DNA of 64,000 nt. Origin: Longispora sp047121295 (GTDB lineage: Bacteria > Actinomycetota > Actinomycetes > Mycobacteriales > Micromonosporaceae). The notes under the pieces are model-generated. The model saw only the letters and a list, made by a program, of their open reading frames with translations. It searched no databases and was not told the DNA's origin. How positions within the stretch are numbered: position 1 is the first letter of the stretch; each line of letters begins with the position of its first letter. Shown here one piece after another: positions 41,645 through 48,441 of this stretch. A program made the translations under genes and the position numbers. The stretch is taken from positions 6,324,001 through 6,388,000 of the forward strand of contig NZ_CP139447.1 of NCBI RefSeq assembly GCF_047121295.1, given 5' to 3'.

Positions 41645-41681
41645 CCGAGCACCCGGGGTCGGACCGGCCCCGGGTGCTCGG
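41645..41681. terminator. Bidirectional hairpin terminator
   Basis: A perfect 14-bp stem (CCGAGCACCCGGGG) and 9-nt loop separate the convergent DinB and Nudix genes. Confidence 0.7.
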
Positions 41682-41696
41682 CTGAGCCGGTCGGGG

Positions 41697-42176
41697 CTAG
41701 ATCCGCTGGTAGCTCCAGCTGAGCATGTCGTACCCGTCGTAGGGCATGACTCCGTGGAACTGGCGCGGATCGTCGTCGAAGATCATCGGGAGCCATTCGT
41801 GGTCGCTGTCCCACATCGGCTTGTCCCGCACCTCGGCGAGGGGGACCCATTCGAGAGTGCCCTCCTCGTTGCCGCCGTGCTGGGTACCCGTGAAGGTGTC
41901 GACGCGGAACATGAAGCACAGAGCGTCCGTGTCGGCGAAGTTCGTCCACAGGACCGTGCCGCGCAGGGTGAGGTCTCCCACGGTGAGGCCGGACTCCTCG
42001 GCGATCTCGCGGCGGATGCAGGTGACGGGATCCTCATCGGCTTCGACGTGGCCGCCGAGGCCCATGTACTTCCCGAAGTGGATGTCCTGGGGGTACTTGT
42101 CGCGGCGCATCAGGAGGACGGAGCGGCGGTCCGGGGACAGGATGTAGGCGGTGGTCTGCAGGATCGGCGAGATCAT
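41697..42176 (-). CDS. Nudix hydrolase (MutT/8-oxo-dGTPase-like)
   Basis: The product has 159 residues. The Nudix box is GGHVEADEDPVTCIRREIAEESGL in full G-x5-E-x7-REUxEExGU form, preceded by 'SVLLMRRDKYPQDIHFGKYMGLGG', which is typical of MTH1-like oxidised-nucleotide hydrolases. ATG 42176 is preferred over the upstream in-frame codon. Confidence 0.88.
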   Translation of the reverse strand: MISPILQTTAYILSPDRRSVLLMRRDKYPQDIHFGKYMGLGGHVEADEDPVTCIRREIAEESGLTVGDLTLRGTVLWTNFADTDALCFMFRVDTFTGTQHGGNEEGTLEWVPLAEVRDKPMWDSDHEWLPMIFDDDPRQFHGVMPYDGYDMLSWSYQRI

Positions 42177-42211
42177 CCCCGAGTGTGGCACGGCCTGGCG
42201 GGTCTGAGGTT

Positions 42212-42249
42212 GCCGGCATCCTGGCTGGCAGAGCGGCCAGGATGCCGGC
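42212..42249 (-). terminator. Terminator hairpin after the small secreted-protein gene
   Basis: A perfect 14-bp stem (GCCGGCATCCTGGC) with a 10-nt loop lies 8 bp past the stop at 42258 and ahead of the Nudix gene. Confidence 0.7.
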
Positions 42250-42257
42250 TGGTGTGG

Positions 42258-42497
42258 TCAGCAGGGGTTCTCGCGGAAGGTCTTGTAGCTGGTGGGCGTG
42301 CCCCAGAGGTAGACGGAGCCGTCGCACTCCTCGTACCTGGCGCCGACCATGTTGGTCTGGGCCGCGTCGCTGTAGTAGTAGGTGGTGCAGGCGCTGCCGT
42401 AGCTGCAGGCGCGGGCGAACGCCGGCTCGGCCGGGATGACCAGGGCGGCCGCGGCTGCCACCGCGAAGAGTCCGGCAAAGACGGTACGTCGGATCAT
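42258..42497 (-). CDS. Small secreted Cys-rich protein (DUF6289-like)
   Basis: The product has 79 residues: a signal peptide (VFAGLFAVAAAAALVIPAEPAFA) and a ~50-residue mature part with four Cys. 'YYYSDAAQTNMVGARYEECDGSVYLWGTPTSYKTF' matches the pattern of DUF6289-type secreted proteins ('YYSDA..T..VG....C.G..Y.WG..T'). The function is unknown; two disulfides are expected. Confidence 0.78.
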   Translation of the reverse strand: MIRRTVFAGLFAVAAAAALVIPAEPAFARACSYGSACTTYYYSDAAQTNMVGARYEECDGSVYLWGTPTSYKTFRENPC

Positions 42498-42592
42498 CTC
42501 AAGCTCCCTCGCTCGGGAATCATTGACGAGATTCTATGTATACCATTCGGGCCGCGACATCATCAGAAAGTCTATAGAAGACAGTCGTTCCG

Positions 42593-43414
42593 CTACTGGG
42601 TCGCGCAGACCACCCGGGCACTCAACGACCACGACGTGCCGACCGCGCCGGACTCGCGGGCCACGGCCATCGCCCCGTTCGCCGTCGGCATCGCGATGTC
42701 GGAGACCACCCGGCCCGGCTCGGTGGTCGTGATGGCCCAGCCCTGGCCCAGGGGCAGCTTCCCCGCCGGGCAGGTGGGGGACGCGGACTTGTTCAGCGAG
42801 TCCGACAGGGTCGTCGAGGTGACGATCTCGGTACCTGCCGGGGCGGTGGCGCAGATCGCGTACGCGGTGAGGTACCAGGTCGCGGCGGTGCCGTCGGCGT
42901 CCTCGTACCCGATGACGGTTGTGCCCGTCGAACTTGGCTGCATCGTGCCCATCACGACCTGGCCCAGGCCGCCGGTGACCGCCGCGCCGCTGCCGATGAC
43001 CTGCTTCCCGGCGGGGCAGGCGGCCGTGGCCGTCTTGTTCGCCGAGCTGGACGCGCCCGCGGTGGTCACGATCTCGTAGCCCGGCAGGGGGCTCGCGCAG
43101 ACGGCGAAGGCGCGGATCCACCAGTTCGCCGTGGTGCCACCCTGGATCTCGTAGCCGGTCGCGCGGACCGTGGTCGCGGTCGGGATCAGGTCGTCGAGGA
43201 TGACCTGCCCCTCGACGCCGTCGATGTACGCGCCCGCGCCGACGACCTGCTTGCCGGCGGGGCAGGTGGCGGTGGCGGACTTCGTGGTGGCGGAGTCGGA
43301 GACGCTGACGGTGGAGACGAGTTGGTGGCCGGGGAGGGCGGCCTCGGCGGGGGTCGCGGCGAACGCGACCGTGAGGGCGATGGCGGCGACGGTTAGGCGC
43401 TGGATGGCGCGCAT
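42593..43414 (-). CDS. Secreted protein built of three ~80-residue repeats
   Basis: The product has 273 residues: a signal peptide (VAAIALTVAFAATPAEA) followed by three tandem copies of one domain. Each has the order 'GxxxVxxxxxxSxSxxKxAxATCPAGKQVxGxGA', then 'GQVxxxxxxPxxTxxxxxGYExxxGTxxxWxxxAxAxCA'. Each copy has two Cys, probably one disulfide. I do not recognise a named function. A GGAAGG site supports ATG 43414 over longer forms. Confidence 0.8.
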   Translation of the reverse strand: MRAIQRLTVAAIALTVAFAATPAEAALPGHQLVSTVSVSDSATTKSATATCPAGKQVVGAGAYIDGVEGQVILDDLIPTATTVRATGYEIQGGTTANWWIRAFAVCASPLPGYEIVTTAGASSSANKTATAACPAGKQVIGSGAAVTGGLGQVVMGTMQPSSTGTTVIGYEDADGTAATWYLTAYAICATAPAGTEIVTSTTLSDSLNKSASPTCPAGKLPLGQGWAITTTEPGRVVSDIAMPTANGAMAVARESGAVGTSWSLSARVVCATQ

Positions 43415-43789
43415 GAGGGGACCTTCCATCGTGCTGTGAGCGTGAACAGCGCACACGATGCCGGACGGCGCGCCACCCTGCCGTCGCGAACCCGACAGCC
43501 ACCCGGACCTAGGTGATCGGCGTTTCGCGTCCGGACGGCCGGCGGTGATGGCGAATGCGCCGGCCTCACCCGGCCAGCGGTTCTCGCCCATCGACGGAGC
43601 GACATGCCGCCACCTCGGGCGCGGCGGCGGCCCGCCGTCCGGAATCCGCACTGACCAGGCAGTATCGGCTGTCACCGAATGACGTTTCGGCGAGGCCTCT
43701 CCGATGTTTAGGATGCTGAGCTGCGAATCCGACTCGATAGACACATGTCAGTCGGAGGGATATTCAGCCATCGAAGGCAGGAGAATCAC
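43415..43789. other. Non-coding region between divergent secreted-protein genes
   Basis: These 375 bp separate two divergently transcribed genes for secreted proteins. No credible gene is present: the in-frame extension from 42593 has no ribosome site. Promoters for both sides should lie here, but I could not fix them by eye. Confidence 0.5.
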
Positions 43790-44464
43790 ATGAGTTTCCG
43801 ATCGGTGGGATCTTCTTCTCGTACATCCTGGCGACTCAGGCTCGCGTTCGCGGCCATCGTCGCCCTCGGGGCAACGGTGGGCGCGCAGAACCCGGTGGCG
43901 GCGCACAGCCCCACAATGGTCACGCCGACTCGCGCGCAGAAGGAATTCCTCTCCAAGGTCCCCGAGTCGCCGGCCGTGATGCAGCAGCAGATCAACCTTC
44001 AACTTTCGCTGTACCCGGGCGGCAAGCAAATCTCCACAAACGAGGTCTCCTACGACGGCGGAAACTTTGTGATCACCTTCGCGAAGCCGGCTTCCCAGAT
44101 GTCGATGCTCAGCACCGGAGGCATGGGCTATTGCCCATCCCCGTGGTTCTGTTTCTGGGACGACGAGTACTACGGCGGCGCCATGGGGAAGCTCAGCAGT
44201 TACGGAGCACAGGACCTTGGGAGATACGGTTGGAGCGACCGTATCGAGTCCGTCTGGAACCGCACGGATACCACGGTCAGGTTCTACAACCACACCACGG
44301 ACTACCATCCGGAGAACGTGATCAGCGCGAACGACGAGTATCTGTTCAAGGCTTATCCGGGTCGGTACGACACGAGTGTCAAGTACCTGGCCGACGGTGA
44401 GGACTCGGACCGCAACAAGGCGGACCACGTGCTGCGGTGCGGCGGCAGCGGAAATGTCTGCTGA
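43790..44464 (+). CDS. Secreted peptidase-inhibitor family I36-like protein
   Basis: The product has 224 residues. A signal peptide (RLAFAAIVALGATVGAQNPVAA) precedes a ~70-residue prodomain-like region and the I36/beta-gamma-crystallin-like core 'GYCPSPWFCFWDDEYYGGAMGKLSSYG', then 'WSDRIESVWNRTDTTVRFYNH'. I36 inhibitors of the SMPI type block metalloproteases. ATG 43790 has a GGAG site; the longer open frame does not. It is the last backbone gene before the island; its stop is 72 bp from the island's left repeat. Confidence 0.8.
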   Translation: MSFRSVGSSSRTSWRLRLAFAAIVALGATVGAQNPVAAHSPTMVTPTRAQKEFLSKVPESPAVMQQQINLQLSLYPGGKQISTNEVSYDGGNFVITFAKPASQMSMLSTGGMGYCPSPWFCFWDDEYYGGAMGKLSSYGAQDLGRYGWSDRIESVWNRTDTTVRFYNHTTDYHPENVISANDEYLFKAYPGRYDTSVKYLADGEDSDRNKADHVLRCGGSGNVC

Positions 44465-44516
44465 CGTGGAGGGTTTCCCGTCCTGAGCGCGCGACAGAGC
44501 CCGCGCCGCCCGTAGA

Positions 44517-44553
44517 CCCAGCTCACAGCCTTGATCCAAGGCTGTGAGCTGGG
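44517..44553. terminator. 17-bp hairpin spanning the left island junction
   Basis: CCCAGCTCACAGCCTTG pairs perfectly with CAAGGCTGTGAGCTGGG around a 3-nt loop. The left arm is chromosomal and the right arm belongs to the 49-bp direct repeat. It is thus the original rnpB terminator, now stranded 13.7 kb from rnpB. It probably still terminates the I36-family gene. Confidence 0.75.
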
Positions 44554-44584
44554 AAGCGACGAACGAGTCGGCCTGTACGCCGGG
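44536..44584. repeat. Left attachment repeat (copy of rnpB 3' end)
   Basis: A 49-bp segment is identical at 47 positions to 58286-58334 (differences at 44555 and 44562). It includes the last ~28 nt of rnpB (GACGAACGAGTCGGCCTG here) plus one terminator arm. Homology stops abruptly after CGGG at 44584. Confidence 0.88.
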
Positions 44585-44670
44585 GACCGAGAAGGCCACT
44601 ACTCCGACCTGCGGCGATGTGCCAATCTGTCCGCTAGGCCGGGAAAATAGGTCTAGTCCAGCCCCCTCTC

Positions 44671-44720
44671 GTCGCATTGCGTTGCTTCTCAACGGGTCGC
44701 ATTGCGTTGTTTCTCAATGG
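44671..44720. repeat. 25-bp tandem direct repeat near the left junction
   Basis: Two adjacent 25-bp units (GTCGCATTGCGTTG, then C/T, then TTCTCAA, then C/T, then GG) are identical at 23 of 25 positions, 87 bp inside the left repeat. They may be recombinase accessory sites or a relic of a larger array. The surrounding 44585-44943 otherwise holds no supportable gene. Confidence 0.75.
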
Positions 44721-44943
44721 CGTGTGCAACATCTGCGCACTGGAAGCCCGCGCTCCGCCTGCCTTGCTCATGTCATCGACCCCGATCTCACCGGCTTCGA
44801 TTGTCACCGTGTATAGCGAATCAGCCGAAGGGATGCCTAGGTCGGAGTCAAGTCGACGCGAATTTGCCGGTGTTGCACGGTCCGTTGCCAATCCACACTG
44901 CCAGGTCAGGGCCCCAATAGGCCAATCCCGACATGATGGCGAT

Positions 44944-45147
44944 GTCGAACTCGCCAAGAAACACCCAAACTGCTTGGAATACATAGCCGTCCATGAGATG
45001 CCGCACCATCTCGAACGCAACCACGGACCGCGCTTTGCCAAACTCATGGATAGGTCCGTGTCGAACTGGCGAAGCGCCCGCGATCAATTGAATGACGCAC
45101 CACTCGCGCATGAAGAGTGGGGCAGAACAAGCGCTCATATGAGTTAG
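44944..45147 (+). pseudogene. C-terminal remnant of a YgjP-type (M48-like) metallopeptidase
   Basis: About 65 residues match the end of YgjP/DUF45 metallopeptidases: 'VELAKKHPNCLEYIAVHEMPHHLERNHGPRF' followed by 'WRSARDQLNDAPLAHEEWG'. The zinc site is HExxH plus a downstream H in the NHxxxF motif. The usual hydrophobic HEMxHL context is degraded to HEMPHH. The N-terminal ~170 residues of the family are absent: the frame continues upstream to 44677 but with unrelated sequence. This gene family commonly sits beside hsdR in type I restriction loci, so the scrap may be a relic of the same cargo. Confidence 0.7.
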
Positions 45148-45359
45148 CAGCTAGCTTTGACGTTCGACAGCCGGCCCTGCCACATCTCGATCCACTCACG
45201 GAGGCGGTCGGGACAGTTGCGGCTGCAGGAACTACAGGTACCTGCTGTAACGGACCTCCCGGTCCGTGGAGTCGTTGGTGGAAGCCTGACGGGGCAAGGC
45301 TGGTACTACGTCGCGGCTAGTGTCAAGAACGACCGTGGGCTGAACACCGAGAGGTAGCA

Positions 45360-46021
45360 ATGGGGCGACTGCGAGCTGTGTTCTTCGACGTCGGCGAGAC
45401 GATCGTTGATGAGACCCGGGAGTACGGGACCTGGGCGGACTGGCTCGGCGTACCCAGGCACACATTCGCGGCGGTGTTCGGTTCGGTAATTGCGCGTGGC
45501 GGGGACTACAGGGAGACATTCCAGCACTTCAAGCCGGGTTTCGATCTTAGGGTGGAGCGCGACCGGCGCGCCGAGGCTGGCAAGCCCGAATCGTTCACCG
45601 AGGAGGACCTGTACCCGGATTCGCGGCCGTGCCTGTCCGCGCTGCGCGAGCAGGGGCTCCTGGTGGGTCTCGCCGGAAACCAGACGGCCCGCGCGGAGAC
45701 GATCCTGCGCAGCCTGGACCTTCCGGTCGACCTGATCGGCACCTCCGACGGGTGGGGCGTGCAGAAGCCCTCAGGCGCGTTCTTCGACCGGATCGTCAGC
45801 GAGGCAGGGTGTCCGGCGGATGAGATCCTCTACGTCGGGGATCGCCTCGACAACGACATCAAGCCCGCACAGCCAACTGGGATGCAGACCGCCCTGCTAC
45901 GTCGCGGGCCTTGGGGCTACATCCTGAACGATCCCGGCGTGTCTGACCGGTGCCTGTTCAAGATTGACTCACTCGCCGAGCTTCCCGAGCCGTGGCGAAG
46001 TACAACGCCGCAGCCGAATAG
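45360..46021 (+). pseudogene. HAD-family hydrolase with a 3'-end frameshift
   Basis: The first ~210 codons encode a HAD phosphatase: motif I VFFDVGETIVDE, motif II 'VGLAGNQTARAE', motif III Lys in 'GVQKPSGAFFDRI' and motif IV 'EILYVGDRLDNDI'. After 'SLAELPEP' (about 45,990) the frame loses similarity and runs on to 46493, antisense to the immunity gene. Shifting by one base restores a natural ending, VAKYNAAAE and TAG at 46019-46021. A one-base deletion near 45,989-45,991 therefore extends the protein by ~157 meaningless residues. The core is intact, so activity may persist. Confidence 0.75.
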
Positions 46022-46204
46022 CGTCACCAGGCTCCAGCGGGAGCCAAAGCGCGGCGAGCGGGTCCCGTCTTGCCCGGACTGTCGGGCAGTCGCTGCGCAA
46101 CCTGGCCCGTGCGCCGATGGCCGGTCGCGTACCAGTCTTTCTCCACGGGGAAACGGCGCGATTCGCGCTGCGCTGAGGCGGTCAGCCGTTGACCAGGTGC
46201 ACAG

Positions 46205-46606
46205 CTATTCGCTCCCCCACTCCACACAGGTCGGTTTTGCCCCCGTGCTCACATACTCCCTGACCACCTCGCGGGCCTTGTCGATGGAAACCCGCGCCAG
46301 CTCAGCGGGAATCTCCTCCGGCTCATCACCCAGACCAGCCACGATCGGACCCACGACATCAAACTCGACCCCATGGGTACCGTCGGGCAGCCACACGACT
46401 GCGGCGCGGCCCGCGTCAAAGTCGACGTGGACCTCCAACGCCCGGTCTGCCCACTCGTCCGGGCTGGTGAGCCCGGAAACCAACGGGCCGTAGATCATCG
46501 TGAACTGGACGCCCCACGGACTGGACCGCTCGTCGAACTGGGCGAGAGCGTCCTCCAGCCCGGCGAGGGGCAGGTCGTGCACGGTTGTCCAGACCATGTA
46601 CTTCAC
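46205..46606 (-). CDS. Imm1-family immunity protein
   Basis: The product has 133 residues. The C-terminal 'SIDKAREVVREYVSTGAKPTCVEW' is the Imm1 hallmark (A-x-A-x-REF/Y-x-x-TG-x-x-PTCVEW). Earlier parts read 'MIYGPLVSGLTSPDEWADRALEVHVDFDAGRAAVVWLPDG', with the usual V-x-V-D/G-x-G-A-A pattern. Imm1 proteins neutralise DddA/SCP1.201-like deaminase toxins. The start overlaps the toxin stop by 4 bp (ATGA), the expected toxin-then-immunity order. Confidence 0.87.
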   Translation of the reverse strand: MKYMVWTTVHDLPLAGLEDALAQFDERSSPWGVQFTMIYGPLVSGLTSPDEWADRALEVHVDFDAGRAAVVWLPDGTHGVEFDVVGPIVAGLGDEPEEIPAELARVSIDKAREVVREYVSTGAKPTCVEWGSE

Positions 46607-46989
46607 TCGGGCTCTCCTTCATAGGTCCTGCTGTACCGCCGGCCGAACTTGTCGACACCATCAATGGTCAGCCGCTGCCCGGGGCGCAGAAGCTTCGGCA
46701 ACAGGGTGTCACAGGTGTACTTCCACTCGGGGTTGTTCGTCCCGCAGACCACGTTGTTGATGACCAGGTCCACGAGCGGCTGGCCGGCCCGGCGCATGAC
46801 GGTAGCGAGCTTGATCTCTACATGGGAGGCGCGGTCGAGCGCTTCTCTGGGTAGGCCGAGCTTCCTCAGCAACTCGCGCGCCTCGTCGTACAACGGATCG
46901 TCCTTGGCCCCGGAGACCAGCTCAGCCTGCGTCTTGCCGTCGTGATCGCGCCACCACCCGCGCGTGGCGGTCCGCCAGTCGTCGCGCAC
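46603..46989 (-). CDS. DddA/SCP1.201-like deaminase toxin domain
   Basis: From GTG 46989 this is 128 residues. The deaminase core has ASHVEIKLATVMRRAG (His56 as zinc ligand, Glu58 as proton shuttle), 'LVDLVINNVVCG' and 'YTCDTLLPKLLRPGQRLTI' (Cys82 and Cys93 as zinc ligands, with an unusually long 10-residue gap). The preceding 'TRGWWRDHDGKTQAELVSGAKDD' matches the segment before the core in actinobacterial homologues. The frame is open to 47172 and encodes a Pro/Gly linker directly after the TGA ending the N-terminal domain, so this is the severed C-terminal half of one toxin. Family members deaminate cytosine in DNA. Whether GTG 46989 is used is doubtful (weak ribosome site). Confidence 0.82.
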   Translation of the reverse strand: MRDDWRTATRGWWRDHDGKTQAELVSGAKDDPLYDEARELLRKLGLPREALDRASHVEIKLATVMRRAGQPLVDLVINNVVCGTNNPEWKYTCDTLLPKLLRPGQRLTIDGVDKFGRRYSRTYEGEPE

Positions 46990-47172
46990 CGGAAGGATCT
47001 TCCGGGCGGTCTCGATGAACCTCCTGCGTTGCGTTTCCTCATCGCCCCCACAGGGTGGGCTTTGGGCATCGCCCGGGTTGGCCGGACCTCCGCGTTGGGG
47101 CTGCTTACGGGTGTCATCACCTCGGTTCGGCCCCGCTGGCGGCGGGCTGCCGCCAGCGGCCGATGCCGTCCC

Positions 47173-47433
47173 TCAACCGGTGATGACCCCGATGTAGTTC
47201 ACGATGTCGTCACCGGCTCCGGCCATCGCGGCCTTGCACTCCTCGACGTGGCTGACAGCGACCTTCAGCTTCTCCGAGGCGTCGTGGACCAGGTGGTGCG
47301 AGACGTTCGAACCAACGATGGCCCACAGGCTGTTGACGAGATTCTCGATGGCAATGATGAGTTCGTCGGCCTGGGCGAAGGGCAGTTCCTGGGCAAGTGA
47401 TCCGAGTAGGGCGGCATCCTCTTCGATACTCAA
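47173..47433 (-). CDS. Helical N-terminal domain of the deaminase toxin
   Basis: The product has 86 residues and is all alpha: 'SIEEDAALLGSLAQELPFAQADELIIAIENLVNSLWAIVGSNVSHHLVHDASEKLKVAVSHVEECKAAMAG', ending GVITG. The ~85-residue helical start followed by 'xITG' and a Gly/Pro linker is the known N-terminal architecture of actinobacterial DddA-like toxins. Here the linker codons GTASAAGGSPPPAG follow in the same frame after TGA (47175-47173). The TTG at 47433 has GGAGG seven bases upstream. On its own it may act as a partner or dead remnant. Confidence 0.75.
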   Translation of the reverse strand: MSIEEDAALLGSLAQELPFAQADELIIAIENLVNSLWAIVGSNVSHHLVHDASEKLKVAVSHVEECKAAMAGAGDDIVNYIGVITG

Positions 47434-47477
47434 TGCAATCCCTCCGGGAGTGTGGGGTGCAGTGGCCGAACTGAGTC

Positions 47478-47801
47478 CTAGAACCGGTCGAGAAGTGGCA
47501 GCGCCAAAGCCGCGGCCGCCAACAGAGCGGCAAGCAACACGGATTTCCAGGTGAACCCGCCCGTTGAATCGCGCCGCTCGTGGTGGGTGCGCCTGCCCAT
47601 GTGCCAGCCGGGCCGAACCGAGCACCGCGCGGCTTGCCAGTCGCCGGTGCGTCCGCCGGCCAGTTCGATGACCAGCTCGGCCTCCATGGCGCTGAGAACG
47701 GCTCGGCCATCCGCGCAGCGCGGACAGGTCACGGCCTCCACGGGGTCGCGCCAGGCGGGCAGGGCGCGGAACTCTCGGGTCGGGCCGTCGAGCGTGATCA
47801 C
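47478..47801 (-). CDS. Tail-anchored protein with a zinc-ribbon-like Cys pair
   Basis: The product has 107 residues: 'VTCPRCADGRAVLSAMEAELVIELAGGRTGDWQAARCSVRPGWHMGRRTHHE' then a C-terminal transmembrane helix (SVLLAALLAAAALALPLL) with 'DRF' outside. The CPRC pair, a later Cys and His residues could bind zinc. No family is recognised. The GTG overlaps the upstream stop by 4 bp. A membrane-facing role next to a secreted-type toxin is suggestive only. Confidence 0.6.
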   Translation of the reverse strand: MITLDGPTREFRALPAWRDPVEAVTCPRCADGRAVLSAMEAELVIELAGGRTGDWQAARCSVRPGWHMGRRTHHERRDSTGGFTWKSVLLAALLAAAALALPLLDRF

Positions 47802-48085
47802 GACAGCCACGCGTTCTCGCAGATCAGCTCCGCGAACGCCGTCAGCATCTCGGGCTGTTCGAGGTCGACCGGCAGGTAGCCGTGCAGAACCATGAGCCGG
47901 TCGACCGCGGCCCGGTTCATGAGCGTCCGGCAGCCGGGCGGGGCGTCTGGCCCCGGGGCGTACCCGGATCTGCCGTCCTCGTCGATGAAGAGCACGGCGT
48001 CGACGTCGGTCGGGCCGTAACTGTCGAGGAAGCCGGTGATGCGGTTGCCGAGTTGCTTGATTTGTGCGGGCGAAGCCTTGAGCAT
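47798..48085 (-). CDS. Hypothetical 95-residue protein of the toxin operon
   Basis: The acidic cytoplasmic protein contains 'SPAQIKQLGNRITGFLDSYGPTDVDAVLFIDEDGRSGYAPGPDAPPGCRTLMNRAAVDRLMVLHGYLPVDLEQPEMLTAFAEL'. No family is recognised. ATG 48085 follows GAAGGG; longer in-frame starts lack support. Its size, acidity and position ahead of a toxin would fit a chaperone or adaptor, which is inference. Confidence 0.6.
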   Translation of the reverse strand: MLKASPAQIKQLGNRITGFLDSYGPTDVDAVLFIDEDGRSGYAPGPDAPPGCRTLMNRAAVDRLMVLHGYLPVDLEQPEMLTAFAELICENAWLS

Positions 48086-48166
48086 GGGTGTCAGCCCTTC
48101 GGGGATAGAGGAGGCCGGGTAGAGCCCTAGACAAGCTCCCGGCCCCCTTGCCTTGTCTTGCCTGGT

Positions 48167-48265
48167 CAATCGGTCTCAGGGGTCTCGCCTTCGACCGGTT
48201 CGGTCGGCTCGCCGTTCGGCTGGGTGTCGAGCACGTCTGCGAAGAGCCTCAGGAAGTCACTCACC
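48167..48265 (-). CDS. 32-residue acidic peptide, first gene of the toxin operon
   Basis: GTG 48265 is preceded by a near-perfect ribosome site (AAGGGAGGTGATC), the best in the island. The peptide begins MSDFLRLFADVLDTQPNGEP and ends with a Glu/Pro/Thr-rich tail: an amphipathic helix, then a disordered acidic stretch. It resembles no RiPP precursor that I know. It may be a leader peptide or a small functional protein. Confidence 0.5.
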
Positions 48266-48327
48266 TAGATCACCTCCCTTCGCCTCGAAGCTCCAGAGAA
48301 GATCGGTTCCTCCCGCGTCGCGGCAGG

Positions 48328-48364
48328 TTGTATTACATCTTACAAATTGAGGTTCGATTCACAA
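48328..48364 (-). promoter_or_regulatory. Putative promoter of the leftward toxin operon
   Basis: On the minus strand, TTGTGA (48364-48359), a 16-bp spacer and TAAGAT (48342-48337) form a reasonable sigma-70-type promoter about 65-70 bp before the first GTG. The -10 overlaps an imperfect palindrome TTGTA-N8-TACAA (48328-48345), a possible operator for the adjacent GntR-type regulator. Confidence 0.5.
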
Positions 48365-48404
48365 GAGCCCCCTCTGCCCGAGGACAGAGTTGATCTATTC
48401 TGTG

Positions 48405-48424
48405 GTTGACAGACGTCCTACAAC
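48405..48424. promoter_or_regulatory. Putative GntR operator
   Basis: The 20-bp sequence GTTGACAGACGTCCTACAAC has GTTG/CAAC ends around a GACGTC centre, 17 bp before the GntR start codon. A TTGACA box overlaps its left arm. This fits autoregulation. Confidence 0.45.
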
Positions 48425-48441
48425 TTGGCCCGGGAGACCCG

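Noticed and set aside
44585..44943. Coding sequence upstream of the metallopeptidase remnant
   Set aside because: The frame is open but encodes translated tandem repeats and non-homologous residues without codon bias.
46022..46493. C-terminal 157 residues of the HAD frame as a real domain
   Set aside because: This stretch is Ser/Arg/Pro-rich antisense of the Imm1 gene, and a one-base shift gives a natural HAD ending.
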